Shown piece by piece: positions 36,227 to 50,273 of a DNA stretch of 64,000 nt (positions within the stretch are counted from its first letter, which is position 1; every line of letters begins with the position of its first letter). Location of the stretch: positions 1-64,000 of the forward strand of contig JABVXU010000064.1 in the NCBI GenBank assembly GCA_013365365.1, read 5' to 3'. The notes under the pieces were generated by a model. It did no database searches. It saw only the letters and a program-made list of their open reading frames with translations, and was not told where the DNA came from. This DNA is from Cruorifilaria tuberocauda (Eukaryota > Nematoda > Chromadorea > Rhabditida > Onchocercidae). Made by a program: the position numbers and the translations under genes.

Positions 36227-37853
36227 CGACTTAACTATAATTGCCTCGGGTCATTCTTCAGTGTTCTCTTCATTACAAAAATGGCGTTGAAAATTCTGAG
36301 CATATGAATAATATGGTTATTCGTGCAAAAAGATCTATGATATAAAAAGTATGGAAGTAATTTTCACAAGTTTGATTTCGAGAACACTGATGAACTTTGT
36401 TTTCTTTTTCCGATCTCACTTATTTCCGATGCGATGATTTCCTAGGTTCTTTTTTTACAATATTTATTATGTACATATGGTGTAGTGGATATCGTTATTC
36501 AGGTTGGGAGGTATAAAATAAAGAGAGTCAAAATGATTATTCAGTTCACCATATATAAATTTGTTGAATCTCAGTCAGCCATTTGTACTTCCTAATCGTG
36601 ATCTTGAGATTGTTATAGTTGAAAGGAAACGATAGTATGAAATATTGTATGTGATAGGGATGGTTGTGTAAATCATAGATGGATTTTTATTCGTACCGCA
36701 TTAAGTGCAGTGGATTTACTACGTTATACCTATATGTGAGCTTTTTCCTTGTTCTATTAAGCTGCCAAATTCACGGGACTTAATGTTCCTTACTGTCGAA
36801 GCAAATGTGCTAACTTATGGTCGTTTTATTCTTGTTGTGCTTCAGAAATTCTTTCGAGGTTTCTCTCTTCCCTTGTTTAAATTGTTGTCTATTTCCCATT
36901 TGAGTTTTGCTTTCAAGTTTATACCAATTGTTCCACTTTTTTTTGTCGTTTTTATAAAATTCATTTACCAAATATGTCTGTTATGTAATTTCAGGATGAA
37001 ATTTTCTGACAGTTTATAAATAATATTTTGAATTCACAGTAAGCAGTTGTTATGATTTTCTCTGAAAAAAGAAATTCAACGGCAGTTATTGTTAAGTGAA
37101 TCAATTATCTGTGTAAAGCGAATTCTTTAATCTGAATCTAAAGAGGTTTTAATTAAAAGGCTACCTGAAAGCGAATTGAATAAGATGGTGAGAAATTAAT
37201 CATTTCAAGATATAATTATTCAGTGGAGAAGAAGATGCAAGCAAGAAAACGATAAGCTAGCACCATCTGGTTATGGATGTCATGATGGGAATTATTGGGA
37301 TAGCTTAACGTTAATATGGGAGTGTTTACATTAATTTAGCAGCGTTGACAGCGCTTTTCGGTCTCAAGCGGGAACGAGATTTGTGTTGTTGAAAGAAGCA
37401 GAGTGAGTTGATAGAGAATAATGCTGCATTGTGATATTATGGGTTAAATAGTATAGTGTTGCATTGAATCACTAGACATGAAAAGTAATGATTGAGTTGA
37501 AGTTAAAATAATGCATAAACAACGGTTATCAGTCGCTACGTAAATTTCAATTATAAATTTACGTTAGTTATTTTTGTTTTTCACGTTCACATTATGGGAA
37601 ACTATTTTAATTATAGCTTATCAGTTAAGTGAGCATTCTATAATTTTTTTAAATTTCAAATTTGCAATAAGCATTACTTCATTCTTCAATTCTATTTCAT
37701 TTAAGCAATAATTTTTTTTCCAATTCATGTGAAATATTGATTGTATAAATTCAGGAAGTATTAAATGATTATTTGAGATTTCGGTTTTTTTTTTGGCGAA
37801 ATTTACGGAAGTTCCATTAACGCTTACTGGATATGTGATACTTTTATTACTGT
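36227..37853. other. sax-3 3' UTR and intergenic gap
   Basis: It holds the candidate sax-3 3' UTR and then about 1.3 kb of DNA with no convincing exon. An open frame at 36,705-37,019 on the plus strand is Phe/Leu-rich with no recognised domain and is probably noise. The gap is far longer than the roughly 100 bases typical of nematode operons, so I do not infer co-transcription with the next gene. Confidence 0.6.
36517..36522 (+). promoter_or_regulatory. Candidate sax-3 polyadenylation signal
   Basis: AATAAA about 290 bases after the sax-3 stop codon. Confidence 0.45.
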
Positions 37854-39315
37854 ATGGCACTTCAAAATCATCGGCTAAGAAATGGTGAAACTTGGCGAGC
37901 ATTTCGCAACAGACAACGATTCAATGCTAATCATTCAACGGAATTGTTTAATTCTCAATTTTCATCATTAAATACTTATCTAAATGGTTATCAATTTAAA
38001 CGACGTGATTTCCAGGTAAAATTGTTTTTTCTTTCATGCATCAAATTAATAAAATTTATAGAATTGAATTGCTGAAATGTCAATGTTCACGCAATTACAG
38101 GTAGATGATGTCCTTTGGTTTTGTTCTTTCGTTTTAACTGTGTGGTATTTTGAACTTCCACTATCATTATTTACTGATCGACGAGTTGATTGGTAAGTTG
38201 CAATTTTTGATTTCCGATTTGCATAAGATTTACCCGATGTTTGGATTGAAAATATCCTCAATTATGGCATAATTTTCCGCGGCATAAACCAACTAATCAT
38301 CTATTTCTAAATTTAATTTACCGCTTTAACCATGCCTATTTCAATTTATTCTCATGCAAGCATCAAATTAAACTTCATAGAAAAGGAATTTTTTTTGTTC
38401 CAGGTTTTTCTTATCTTGTTCAATACTTTGTCAGATAAGCTTTTTCTTGATTGGTTTATATCTTTGTTCAAAACACGATAAGAATTCAGCAGCCGATTGG
38501 CACAAAATCTACCCGAAATTATTTTCCCTGGCTATTATTCTCTTTGTGTTCTCTTGCATGACGTAAGTTTCCGGAATTTTGGACTATAAAAACTTTCATA
38601 CTAATAGCTCATTTCTAACATTTGAGATGATAGTTTTGTTTTTGTTTATTTTGTTTACTGTTTATTAACTTACTAAATAATTCTGTCATGAAAGTTGTTT
38701 GAATTTAAAATTTAATCCATAAATAATTTGTTTACGAGGTTTATTTCTTGAGTATAAAGTTGTTAGAACAGTTCCTCATTTCAGTTGGAGATTTGATTTT
38801 GTAACACGCACCGATATAAAACTTCATTAATAAGAGAGCAGTCAAGCAGTCGAGAGGATGTATATTATTAAAAACTAATAGCTGATTTCTATCACTTATA
38901 ATTTAGTAATTTGATAAGGTTTCAAAAGAAATAAATATGACAGTGAGAAAATTAGAATTTATATCATAGGATGAAAAATAAGAATTACTGTAAGAAGAAA
39001 TAAGAATGTGCTGATTACAAACAGTATTAGATATCCTTACATTAATAATAAATGATGAATTCTTATAAAAATTTTTCAGTAAAAGAAATTGTTAGTTTAA
39101 TTATTTGTTTTAGTTATATGATGAATATTATAATTTGAAATAGTTTTAAGTTTTTAAAATTTCGGATTTCCCGACACAGATGCCATCAATTATCATAAAC
39201 AAAAATATGTTTTTATAGATTTTGCTTTGCAACATGGAGCTTATGGAATTTCTGGACGATTTATATTGTACTAGTCACTTTTATGTTTACTATTGTTGTG
39301 ATATCGTTTCTATAG
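37854..39315 (+). CDS. TMEM128-like four-pass membrane protein, 4 exons
   Basis: Exons 37854-38015, 38101-38192, 38404-38562 and 39219-39315 join in frame (phases 0, 2, 2) to 169 residues, matching the 165-residue length of human TMEM128. Four hydrophobic segments: about 56-78, 85-106, 120-143 and 148-169. After a polar, basic N-terminus (1-54), the layout follows TMEM128: a TM1 with a following Trp at the TM2 start (W85FFLSCS), a polar loop ending DWHKIYPKL, then the family-like FATWSLWNF block before TM4. All donors are GTAA-type, and acceptors are TTACAG, TTCCAG and TTATAG. TMEM128 is a poorly characterised ER-type protein, so the role is unknown. An unrelated four-pass protein remains possible. 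Confidence 0.75.
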
Positions 39316-42300
39316 CACTAAATTTGAATGTATATATTTTTAAAGCTGACTTTATGCGGAAATTTGATTATATCAACATTGGATCATCAAAAATATGCAG
39401 AATTAATTTGTTATGATGATTGAGAAATGAATCAGTGAAAAAATTCGTGTTAGCTAGCGTGTTTGTATTATATTAAAGTCATAATTGTGTATCGTTTGAC
39501 GTTAAATGCTAAATTGTACTTTAAAGTTCTCGGTGAATTGAATTTTCCGGAAAGAAAATTAAAGCGATTCCAAAATGACAATTTTACATTATTATTGATT
39601 AAAATTACAGCCTGAATTTTTCATCAAAGGTCTCTGAGTAACTGCTTCATTAATACCGGTTTGGAATGTTGGTTTGCTTGTCATTTTAAATCATGAACAT
39701 TCCTTTTAATCATTTAATCAAAATTTTAGCATGAATTTTGTTATAGACTTCAAGCGGAAATTGAATTGAGGAATAGATATTTCCAAATTTATTAGCATCA
39801 AAAGATTATTTGAACCTGTATTATATTTATTTTCCGTTGTGAACTACCATTTAGTATAATGTACTGTATATTACAATAAATTTGAATATAATTTTCTCGA
39901 AAAAACAAACTACCGTGTTTAATTAAAACTACAAAGCATAATTTAAGCCATTATTTATCGTATTGCAATGGAAGTGTATGGAAGTTTAGAAAGTTTTCGA
40001 GTAGATGAATTCAGAACCGTTAGTATTTTTTTGACCTGTTTTACTGATAAACCATTTGTTTTATTAATTCATAAAACTTTTTATTTCTCCCATTTCACCT
40101 TAATTGGACTTTGGTTCGATTATATATAATCGTAAAGAACTGATCAGTTTCTTTTTTTTAACATATAGATTAAGAAAGTTGAAATGTATACTAATATATT
40201 TCACCAGTTTTATCAATTTTATAAAAATTTTTTTCAAAATAATATATATTACAAATATCATTTCAAATTCTTTTCAACAATACTGTATTTTATTAACTAA
40301 TTATGAGTTTTTCATTTTCCTTTTTTTTTTTATAAGTACTTTACTTGTTTATATTAGACATGCATTATTGTGACACAAAATAGGAAAATGAAGAAGAGAA
40401 AGAAAAAAAAAAAGTTCCACTTCCTTGTTCCTGTTTCAAGCTTATCTGACAAAATTGAAGATGTTTAAAATTTAATTTCCTATGCTGTATTATCAGAACA
40501 TTTCTTTTTTTGCGATTTATTTTCAATTAAAAGTAAAGAATGAAAATCATCAGATGGAAAAATGTATATGATTAATTATCAACATTGCAATTATAACATA
40601 TTGAAAAGTTTTTTTCTTTTGCTTTGCATATTTATTATAGGATGGCAAAACGAAAAATGTAACATTTTATCTGATTTCGTTATGCGTATAAATATCAATA
40701 ATGTGAAATGAAGTTACTTTGTCTATAAATGAGCTTATCAGATAACAATTGTAAAACTTCTTCCACATCTTAAATCATAACAATTATTTGCAATTCTGTT
40801 TTGCGATTATTTTCCATGTGTGCATATGTTATAGGCTAAGCTAACACTTCTTAGTTGATTGAGAAATATATCATTGATGTTATGAATTCGTCGAAATATG
40901 TCACGCTTTGATGGGTTTTTTTTTCCTCTTTCCTCTTTCCGAAATTATATCTGAATTGTATCGATCAGTTTTTGGATGGAGGAAAAGCCATACATTTTTA
41001 TGCTAAAATTGAGAAAGCGAGAGATAGAATGAAGATGGAGATGATGGAGGAGAGTTTTAAATAAACCTAACATGTTTCAATCACAGAAATGAGGAAGAGG
41101 CCTTGCTAATAATGCAGTTTTGCCATGAAGCCGTTTTATATGATCATTGCTCGTGGAGCTAAAACGTAATTCGGAAATTATCTGAAAATGATATCGTACT
41201 CCATTTTCAAATTTATTTTTAGTTCATTGAGATCAATTAAATTAAGTTGCAGTTATTTCACTAACATTTTTGTTTCTACTTATTCATTTGTTTTTTTTTT
41301 CGACAATAAAAAAGCAATTAAATTTATTTGAAATGGGAGGATCTAATTTTATTATGATCTAACTTCAGTGCCATTAATCTTTTTTTCATTTAGAAAATGA
41401 AACGATCAATTTCCATTTTCTGCCCTTCGATTTCTTTTCCAGATTTATGCTTTCAATAAAAAAAAAATTCATATTCGACAGTTGAAATTTCATTTTAAGC
41501 TAAAATCTCAGTTTTTCTTCACTTCTTCTTCCGATTAAAAAAAATGAGTAAAGATGAAAACAATTGAAAGAATTTGTTAAAAGTAAAATAAGTCAACGAT
41601 ACTCTCTGTATCACTCGTAACTTTTTTCTCACTCAAAAAAGCAGAAATAGATCGATCATTAATTGTGTTCACTTAAGAAAAAAACTGATATGTTTGCTCA
41701 GCTATTGAAATTTATTTGGCTAAAAAAAAAATAAAAGAAAAGAAAAAAGCAATTTCATTTTCTTACTTTTGGAATGTAACAGAATGTAACGAAATATCCA
41801 CATGGATAATTCTCGTAAGCTCTTTTTCAACTGACTGAAATTGTACTTTTTTTTTAGTTTTTCTGAAATTTGTAAAAATTACGGTGATAAAGCCCGTGGA
41901 AATGGAACTTCATTATTGTAATTTTTGCAAATTATTAGTTATCTTGCTGATATCTATATATCCGTTTAATTTCTTTTTATCATCCTTAATAAAATTACAA
42001 TTAAAACTCCCCATATTTCATTCGTCAAAAAAAAAAACAAATCAAAATTTCTACTCAAATTTCAATATAAGGTATATCTATATTTCATATGCAAAAATAA
42101 ATGATACCTTTCTATTACCTTTGCTTTTATGTTGGAAAAGTTGATTAACAACAAGAATTCATCCAAAAAAAAAGTAAATCATCCTGTATTGAATATTTTT
42201 TTTCATAATTGTTGTAAAAAATTTCACTTTAAAAAATTGAAATTAAATATAAGAGATATACAACTGTTTACTTAATACTTCTTTGCCTCTTTATGAAATG

Positions 42301-44216
42301 TCAAAAGCAAATTTATCATTAGGCTGAATATATTTTACTGCTATTTGAACTTTTTTCCATTTCAAATTTTTAAACATTCCAATGAGACATATCAGTATAT
42401 CACATTTACCTAGGCGGAATAGAGTAAATTAAGAATTTTGGTGGAATAATTAAAAATAATTTTAGATAAGTAATTACAGGTTGTTAGCAAAGAGAAATAT
42501 CCATTCTATAACTTCTTATGTTTTAACTGTTCAAAGATTCCTCGATATAAGTTAATTCATTTTTTTTCTAACTTACTTAGCATTGATAATATGAACTTTT
42601 GCTTTCATCAAGTCATAATCCGATAATTAAAACATATTTCGTACTTCGTTACATCACAAATTGTTTTCGTATTCCCATGAGATTTACGAAATTGTCAAAT
42701 ATCGTATTCATTTTCAAGTGATCTACTTAATACACTTACCTGCACCATTAACTTTTTAAAGGCAACTTTAAAATCATCGTCAAAATGAAATTCCAGTACT
42801 TACTTAACAACACTTTCATTTGTTTCTTACTGAAAATTTCAGGTGAATTTGTCATGTATTCCTAAATTCAATAATTCACGTCTATGTATTTTTGTTCCAA
42901 AGTTAAATTTGAGATTATTTTTGTTGGATAATTTTCCTGGAAAATTTTCCTATTTTTTTCCTTTCACTTCTCTCATACCAGTTTAGAATCAAGTTTTTTA
43001 AAGTTTCAATATAAAGAATAAATGTAAAATTGTGAAGTGATATTTTATCAAAAATTTGAAAGTTCAATTTAATTCAATATAATAAAAGAGTGATTCGATT
43101 TTTGTCAGTACTTTATCCTACAACTTTTTTAATCTTTTTTTTTTTGATTAGATTTTGTTGAACAATGTTGTTAGTTATGATTCTGGTAGTTAAATTTTGG
43201 CAAATTTTTTTTCTTTTTTGCTATCGATATCAGACATCTAACTAGTCTGTAATCTTATCTTTCACTATTTCAATAGAAAAAATGAAGTTATAACTAATTA
43301 CATCAAAATCAGGTATAGAATTGAAATACTTATTTTCTATAAAATAGCAATTTTATGCTTCTAATATAAAATATGCTTAAAATGAATGGAAATATAATGT
43401 AAATTAGATCTTCAGAAAGGTTTCATCAACGATCACAATAAAAGTCTTTTTTTAAGTATATTTATTTTTTAAGCATATTTTTTACAGCATATTTAAAGTT
43501 ATTAACAAAAAATGTATTCCCTTCAAAGTTTGTTTACAGCAGAAGTGATTATTTAGAAAGTATCTGATGATATCTACGTAGGTGATGAATATCAGCTTAT
43601 TTTTCTAATTTAAGCTTGTTTCCTTTCTGATATTCGTAAAGCTTCTCATAATTCTTCATAAATATAAACATATTTCTTTTAAGACTTTCAAATACCATTT
43701 TTTTTTGTTTAAATGGAACTTTTAAATTGATAGATAATGTTTTCTTCCTTTCCGTTATTTTCAAATAGATAAAGTAAATGGATTCGTCTGCTATTGTCTA
43801 ATCATTGATTTTCAGGAATATAATAATTCAGAAAATGCATAAAGAAATTTTTTTTTAGCAATCTGATATATTCATTTTTGATAAACTCTTTGGAAGTCAC
43901 AAAATGTTCATTAATTTCATCATATAAAATTCTAAAAAAAATAAAGAAATTTAGTTCTCAGGAAGTTTATAAATATTTTAAAATATTCGTCGCAATGAAT
44001 TTGCGTTGCTTTTAGAAGAAATATTTTCAATTTTTTTTTCTTTTGCAAAATCGTTTCAATTCTTTGAATTTAAAGGAAATTGGCAAATCTTTCCACCAAC
44101 AATGTCAACATTGTCCTTTAAATCAAATTCAACGAATATTGTTGTTTTTGAACAAATATGATAGCCGTGATAGCAACAGTATATCATCATCGAAGCAGTA
44201 ATTAACAATTTTTATC
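39316..44216. other. Intergenic region upstream of the amine receptor
   Basis: 4.9 kb of very AT-rich DNA with many T and A runs. It contains only short hydrophobic open frames (for example 40,104-40,373 and 41,884-42,144) lacking domain signatures or good splice contexts. It presumably includes the GPCR promoter. Nothing else could be supported. Confidence 0.6.
39875..39880 (+). promoter_or_regulatory. Candidate polyadenylation signal, TMEM128-like gene
   Basis: AATAAA about 560 bases after the stop codon. It is the first clear canonical hexamer I noted, though nearer variants may be used. Confidence 0.3.
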
Positions 44217-47200
44217 ATGACGAATTGTACCATAATAGAAAAATTATCAACATATTTGAATGTTTATCAAATTATCATCGCCATTGTTCTGGTATGACTA
44301 CTTATCGTTTCAATATCTGATTTTAACATTTTTTCACTCTTTCAAATAAATGGTAGAATGAAAGAAGTAATTTAAGAGTTATTATTTCGCTAGATAACTT
44401 TTAGAGAAAGAAATGGAAAAGCTTTTTCCGTGAAAAAAATTTTTAATTTCATTCCTTCTTTGTTGGAGGCTATTAATTTTATTAAAAATAAAAAACATTA
44501 AAAGAATTAAAAATTAAAAAAAAACAACTATAAAAAAAATGAAATCAATCAAAATTTAGGTCAAAAGTCAAAAGTTATATTATTGAATTTAATAACTTTA
44601 TAAAGATTACATCTTTTACGATGATATAATCAAATTATTCTATCTCTAAATTGATTGCTTTTATTTCAGATCATACTAATATTTTTTGTGGTAGTTGGGA
44701 ATACATTTGTTATCCTATCCGTAATCATATACAAGCGTATGAGAACATTTACAAATAAATTATTAACATCACTTGCCACTGCTGGTAAGTTTATTTATGT
44801 AAGTTAGTAGAATATAAAAATTGAAAAAGTATTAATGTACGATTTTAGGAATAATGAATTAGATAATTTAGAAATTAATTTGAGATTTTTATATTATTTA
44901 GCACCAAATTTAATCACATAGCATTAAAATCTGTCAAGAATCAAAATATGATAACACATTGATTATTAGCAATTGCTAATTTAGATTTACCATAAAAATA
45001 TTTCAATTCTAAGTTTGGCTTACACTTATCCGTTTAATCGATTCCGATTAAGCTGAATTGAGTCGTAACATACAAATAATGTTTCATCTTAGTTTTCATC
45101 AATGAAACTTTTGGAATATTCACTCATTTTGCCCTTTTTCAATATTTCAATTGTGGTATATTATCTATTATCAAAGTATAATGATAAGTAACATTTTCTG
45201 ATCTGAAATAAAAAAAAATTCCATCTAATCAAATAAATAAACAATATAGAATAACCAAAGTCTTAAAGTATGAATTAAAAGTAATTTAAGCACAAATAAA
45301 TCCTTTGAATCGTCAAATTTAAGTTCATAGAAGTGTTACACTTCATATTTAATACTTTATTTCAAAGTTAATAAAAGTAATAAAAGAAATGGTTTAAATT
45401 TTCAGATCTATTAGTTGGTTTATTTGTGATGCCATTATCACTACTGGATTTACTGTTAAATCATAATTGGCCATTTGATTCATTACTATGTAAAGTTTGG
45501 TCAACAAGTGATGTTCTCTTCTGTACAGCATCCATACTCAATCTTTGTGTCATATCAATTGATCGCTATTTGGCAATTTCCAAACCATTGAAATATTCTC
45601 GAACAAGGTATTTCAATTTCTAATATTCTAATATTTTAATTAATATGATATAGAAGAAAAGTTTTTTTTTTATAAAAAAAATTAAATTTCTACCAAAATA
45701 TTAAATAGAAAGAAAACAGGATAAATAATAATTATTGATTGCATAAGAATTAAAATTTAGTTGATAATTGGATTCGTTGTTGATAAAACGTTTCAATTGT
45801 AAACATGTCGAATAGTGTATTAACGTATTTATTTATGCAAGTAGCTAAAAGATAAATGATAGCTCGATCGAATATTTTGCATAAGTGCAAATATGTTTGG
45901 CTAATGCTTCAGTCATTTCATTTGAAATTGCAATCAACTGCTAACATTCAGCTTAATCAGACGAAACTTTCAAGATTAAATAATAGAAAGATAAAACGAG
46001 AAATTTCCGAAACTTCCAAAATATTCTAATTTGCAAAAGAAGAAAAGAAAAAAAAATAACTATTATTCTTGTTAACATTTTACTTACTTAGCTACATTCG
46101 ATGGGAAAAAAAAATTTAATAAAATAATCTTATCAAAATTATCACAATATATCTAAATGATCTTGTATTACATAAATATTGATAATTAATTATTATATTC
46201 AATTTTTGTAGAAATCGTAAAACAGCTGCTTTATTATTGGGTTCAGTTTGGTTGATATCATTCATAGTTTGTTCGCCACCATGGATATTTCACACTGATG
46301 ATTATCCAACAACTGCTTGTGTTAATATTTCCGGATCTACTTCATGCTCAAATATGATCGTTTGTGATTATCCCAATGGTATTCTGTATCGAATATATAG
46401 CTCTATGGCTAGCTTCTTCATTCCACTTTTGGTATAAATATTTATGCATATATTGTCTAAAATTATTTTTAAGTAATAGCAAAACTTCTAAATTAAAATT
46501 CAATTAATTTCAAATAGATGGCTTAATTTCTTTTGTTAAATAAGTTAGAAATGATAAGAATTAGATGAGGGAATTCAAAGATTATATAGCGAAAAAAAGA
46601 TTTTTAGCTGATGTGTTCGGTGTACTGCAAAATATTTCGAATCGTATCAACACGGGAAAAAGTATTGTGGAACAGTATCAATTTGAAATCATACGATAAA
46701 TCTAATAAAAGTCAAACTTCTAGCAGCCAAAACAGAGATAGGTGAAGTTAAAATTGCTTTAATTCAAATTAAAATATATTAATCTCAAATTTTAATAATC
46801 ATAAGTGCAATGAACTCAATATCATCATGTACTGATTACAGCAATTTTATTTATAAAAATCATTTCTTACATTCTACTTAGTTCATCAAAAACTAGAAGA
46901 TATTGCATCTGTCTCAGTTCTGTGAAACATTTGAAAAATACCGATACTAAAATGAAAGGAAGCAGATATCTTTTTTTTTTATCACCGAGAATAATAAGGT
47001 AATATTCGAAATTACGGTATAAGTTGTAAATGATTGCAATAATTAGTTAGCTTTCTTGTCATTAAACAACAAAATGATTTCATAAAATTATAGAAAATGA
47101 AAATGATTGTGATAAATGAAACGTACTGATATTTCGAAAAACTGATATTCTGTTATCTTTTAGTATAATAAGTATATTCCTTAAGCGGATCAGGTTATAA

Positions 47201-49207
47201 GATATAAAGTTGGATCCTCTAGTGTATTTCATATAATTAATGGTTGATTAATTAGGTTTTCGGTTTTTAGCATGTTCCTTTTCTGGATTCTTATTATCAG
47301 GGAGTTTTTGTTACTGGGTTTTACTATTTCTATTTGTTTGGTGATTATTCTTTTTATGGATATAATTAATTATATGGTTATTACAGAAAGTAATCTTTTA
47401 ATAACTAAATTAAAATTGGAAAAGTTTAAATAAAAATTGAAGTGATAGTCTTATGGAGTATGGACGAACGGAGGCAGTCATGAATAAACAATAATTACCT
47501 TTAAAAAATTGAGCGTAAAAAAAAGGAAGTCTTCCTGTTAATTGCATTAAGAAACGACCTTCTTGCTAATCACATTAACAGCAATAACTTTATTTTAATA
47601 GCACTGAACGTGGAAATTCACAAGCCAACGATACGCAATACTCGGAAGAGGAATCGATGTCTGAAAAGCAAACAACGCATGAATTAATGTACAGTGCATT
47701 CAGTGTTGGCATGACTGCTTTAAAATCAAATTCAACTGCTCGTGAGACAGCATCAAATGATCAGTCAAAGGTCAATCATTTCGAACATCGGATATCTTTG
47801 TTATTCAATTATTTCTTTTTTACTTTAAATATTAAGTGCACATTCAAGTGTTGAATATTTTCACTAGTTTATTTATATTTGTAAAATTAAAATTAACTTA
47901 TCCTATCATTAGAATGAATTATTGTCAAAAAAAAAAAGAATGAATGTTTAGTATATTATCAGATATCATTAAATATTTTATACTAAATCATTCCAGTTGT
48001 TTCTAATCAATTATGTTAATTAACGAAAAGCATAAAATGGAATATTTTGATGGATTGAATTTGATGCTTATCGATATCAACAATTGAACTTTTTAACAAT
48101 AAGTGAACAAATTAAATTAAAGTTCAAAATTTCAATTTTACATTGCATATAATATCATAAAGGATATTTATTAGTCTAAAATTTAATTAGCTAGGAGAAA
48201 TGAACGATACAGATTTCATCGGGAAATAATTAATTGTAAGAGCAAATTAAATTTGTCTCATACATATTTAAGGAATCTGTTAAATTTCAGTCACCTTCAA
48301 ATCGAATGGATACTGATGATGGAAATGTGTCAACATTATCCAAAATAGCACAACATTATTACCTCAAATTACAGCCCCGTTATTTGTTAGCTAAAGCGCA
48401 TGATCGTTATCATACTTATGGACCTGGCAAACTTACTAGCAATTCACGAGAGAAAATTGTTTATATGAAAGAACGAAAAGCGCTTAAAACGATTGCTATT
48501 CTTTTTTTCGGTATTTTCCATATTTATAAATAATTTGATATCTAATATTTCTTATAATAAAAAGTACTTTACTTTAAAAAAAGAAGGTAAAAATAGAAAG
48601 CATAAAGTTGACAAATTTAGACAAGCACCAATCATATTACATAATTTACTAATAAATTAATTAAGAAGTTTTGCAGTATTCTATCAAGTTTTTAGTTTCT
48701 TCTTTTGTTACCTGTCAAAAATACTTTATACTTTTTAATACTTTAAAATTTACTAAACCCCAAATAATTCATACTGGCATTGACTGGTCCATCCTATTAA
48801 ATTCATATAATTTTCAGCATTTTCAATATGTTGGCTTCCATTCTTCGTAATTTACCTGATCGAAGTGCTAATAAGCAATCCTAGTGAGATTATTAACACA
48901 ACAAAAGAAGTATTCCTATGGCTAGGCTATTCAAATTCTGTTAGTTTTTAATTTTAAACAAAAATGAAAAGTTCTAGACTTTTTTTGAAAATGACAACCT
49001 GAATAAAATGCTAATTTTCTTCCTATAATGTTTATTTTGATTTTTAAATGAAAATTTCAATATATATTATAGGTATTAAATCCAATAATTTATACGATGT
49101 ATAATCATGATTTTCGACGATGTTTTCGTGACCTCTTGACATTGGGATTTATGAGGAAACGACGATCAATGAGCATTCGCAAACTTCATCAACAAAGTAA
49201 TTGCTGA
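44217..49207 (+). CDS. Aminergic G-protein-coupled receptor (catecholamine type), 9 exons
   Basis: Exons 44217-44291, 44670-44784, 45406-45607, 46212-46431, 46608-46741, 47602-47770, 48291-48510, 48818-48939 and 49073-49207 join cleanly to 463 residues. Class A landmarks: GN in TM1 (Asn36), ATAD in TM2 (Asp64), Cys92, the amine-binding Asp99 in TM3, DRY 116-118, three serines in TM5 (Ser194, Ser195, Ser198) before Pro202, CWLPFF in TM6 (Trp384) and NPIIY in TM7 (422-426). The TM5 serines match the spacing that contacts catechol hydroxyls, so dopamine or a related amine is the likeliest ligand. ICL3 is long (about 218-365), short after TM7 (about 37 residues), as in D2-like, Gi-coupled receptors. 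Coupling and ligand are inferred; I cannot assign a specific C. elegans orthologue. Confidence 0.88.
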
Positions 49208-49430
49208 AACAATCTAATGAATTTTCAGTATGAATCATTTTTGCTCAAATATTTTTTAATCAATATTGTTTTTTTTTTCTCGTCTGCTATTAATGCCAAA
49301 TGTTTGATATCTGTAATAGATGTACAGTTAGCAATAGAATTGAAATTTTAAAATAGCACAAAAAATTATTTAACAATATCGATAGCATTATCGATCGCAT
49401 ACTAATAATTTTATCATTTTCATTGAGTTT

Positions 49431-49436
49431 AATAAA
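49431..49436 (+). promoter_or_regulatory. Candidate GPCR polyadenylation signal
   Basis: AATAAA about 225 bases downstream of the receptor stop codon. Confidence 0.45.
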
Positions 49437-50217
49437 ACTGCATCACGAATTGTATGCTTTTTCTTTTAATATTAAGTAAATTTATGTTACAAATGATATT
49501 ACTAAGTATAATATCGAGTTTTTGAAAAAAAAAACTACCAGTAAATTGGAAAGATAAAGTTTTCATCTTATTCATTGTAAAACCATTAATTACTTCTTAA
49601 TTATACAATCATTATTATTCCGTTACTTTCATTTCATCCTCATTTCTTTTTTTTTTTTTAAACTATACCTCCTTCATATGTGTCTTCCGTTATTTATCTC
49701 TTTAAATTGCAAAATATATGCGAACCGGAAAACCAAGAACTTTCAGTAGTTAACAGTTTACCTATTACGTACGTAATTTGAAGTCAAATCTGTTTTGTTC
49801 TGTTAATTTTGATTGCAAATCTAATAAATGTTATATTGTTCAGATCTGACAGTAAAAAAAGAAAACATTGGTATTCAAATTCAATTCGATGGAAATTATT
49901 TCATTCAGAATTTCAGCACTCGCAAACAAAAAAAACACAGCAAACATAATTTGTTCTTAAATAAAAATTTTATATTAATAGAAGCAAAAAAAAAAAACAA
50001 AGAAACTCATACTTTTCTATCTTAATTTTTGAATTAATAAATGTTTCATTTTTTATAATTAACAAAAATCTTTTCAATTATTTGAATAATAAATATTACC
50101 AAAAATATTTGAGCCGTTTTTTTTTTCTTTGAAAGGTGTTAATTTTGAAAGTTCCATTAAATTTAATTAAATGAAAAAATTAAGATAAGAAATGGGAAAT
50201 GAGAAAGAAAGATTTCA

Positions 50218-50223
50218 TTTATT
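50218..50223 (-). promoter_or_regulatory. Candidate polyadenylation signal, golgin-like gene
   Basis: AATAAA on the minus strand, about 50 bases after the stop codon. Confidence 0.45.
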
Positions 50224-50273
50224 GATAGTGAAAAATTCATTTAAACATAAATGATTATCACTTCCTGGTATAA

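Larger units (their letters stand above)
49208..50273. other. Tail-to-tail gap between GPCR and golgin-like genes
   Basis: About 1.07 kb between two stop codons on opposite strands, holding both 3' UTRs and the two candidate polyadenylation signals. An open frame at 49,828-50,025 on the plus strand is Lys/Asn-rich and looks like chance. Confidence 0.6.

Noticed and set aside
36227..37853. Operon linking sax-3 with the TMEM128-like gene
   Set aside because: The spacing of 1.6 kb is much larger than typical nematode operon gaps and I saw no clear SL2-type signal.
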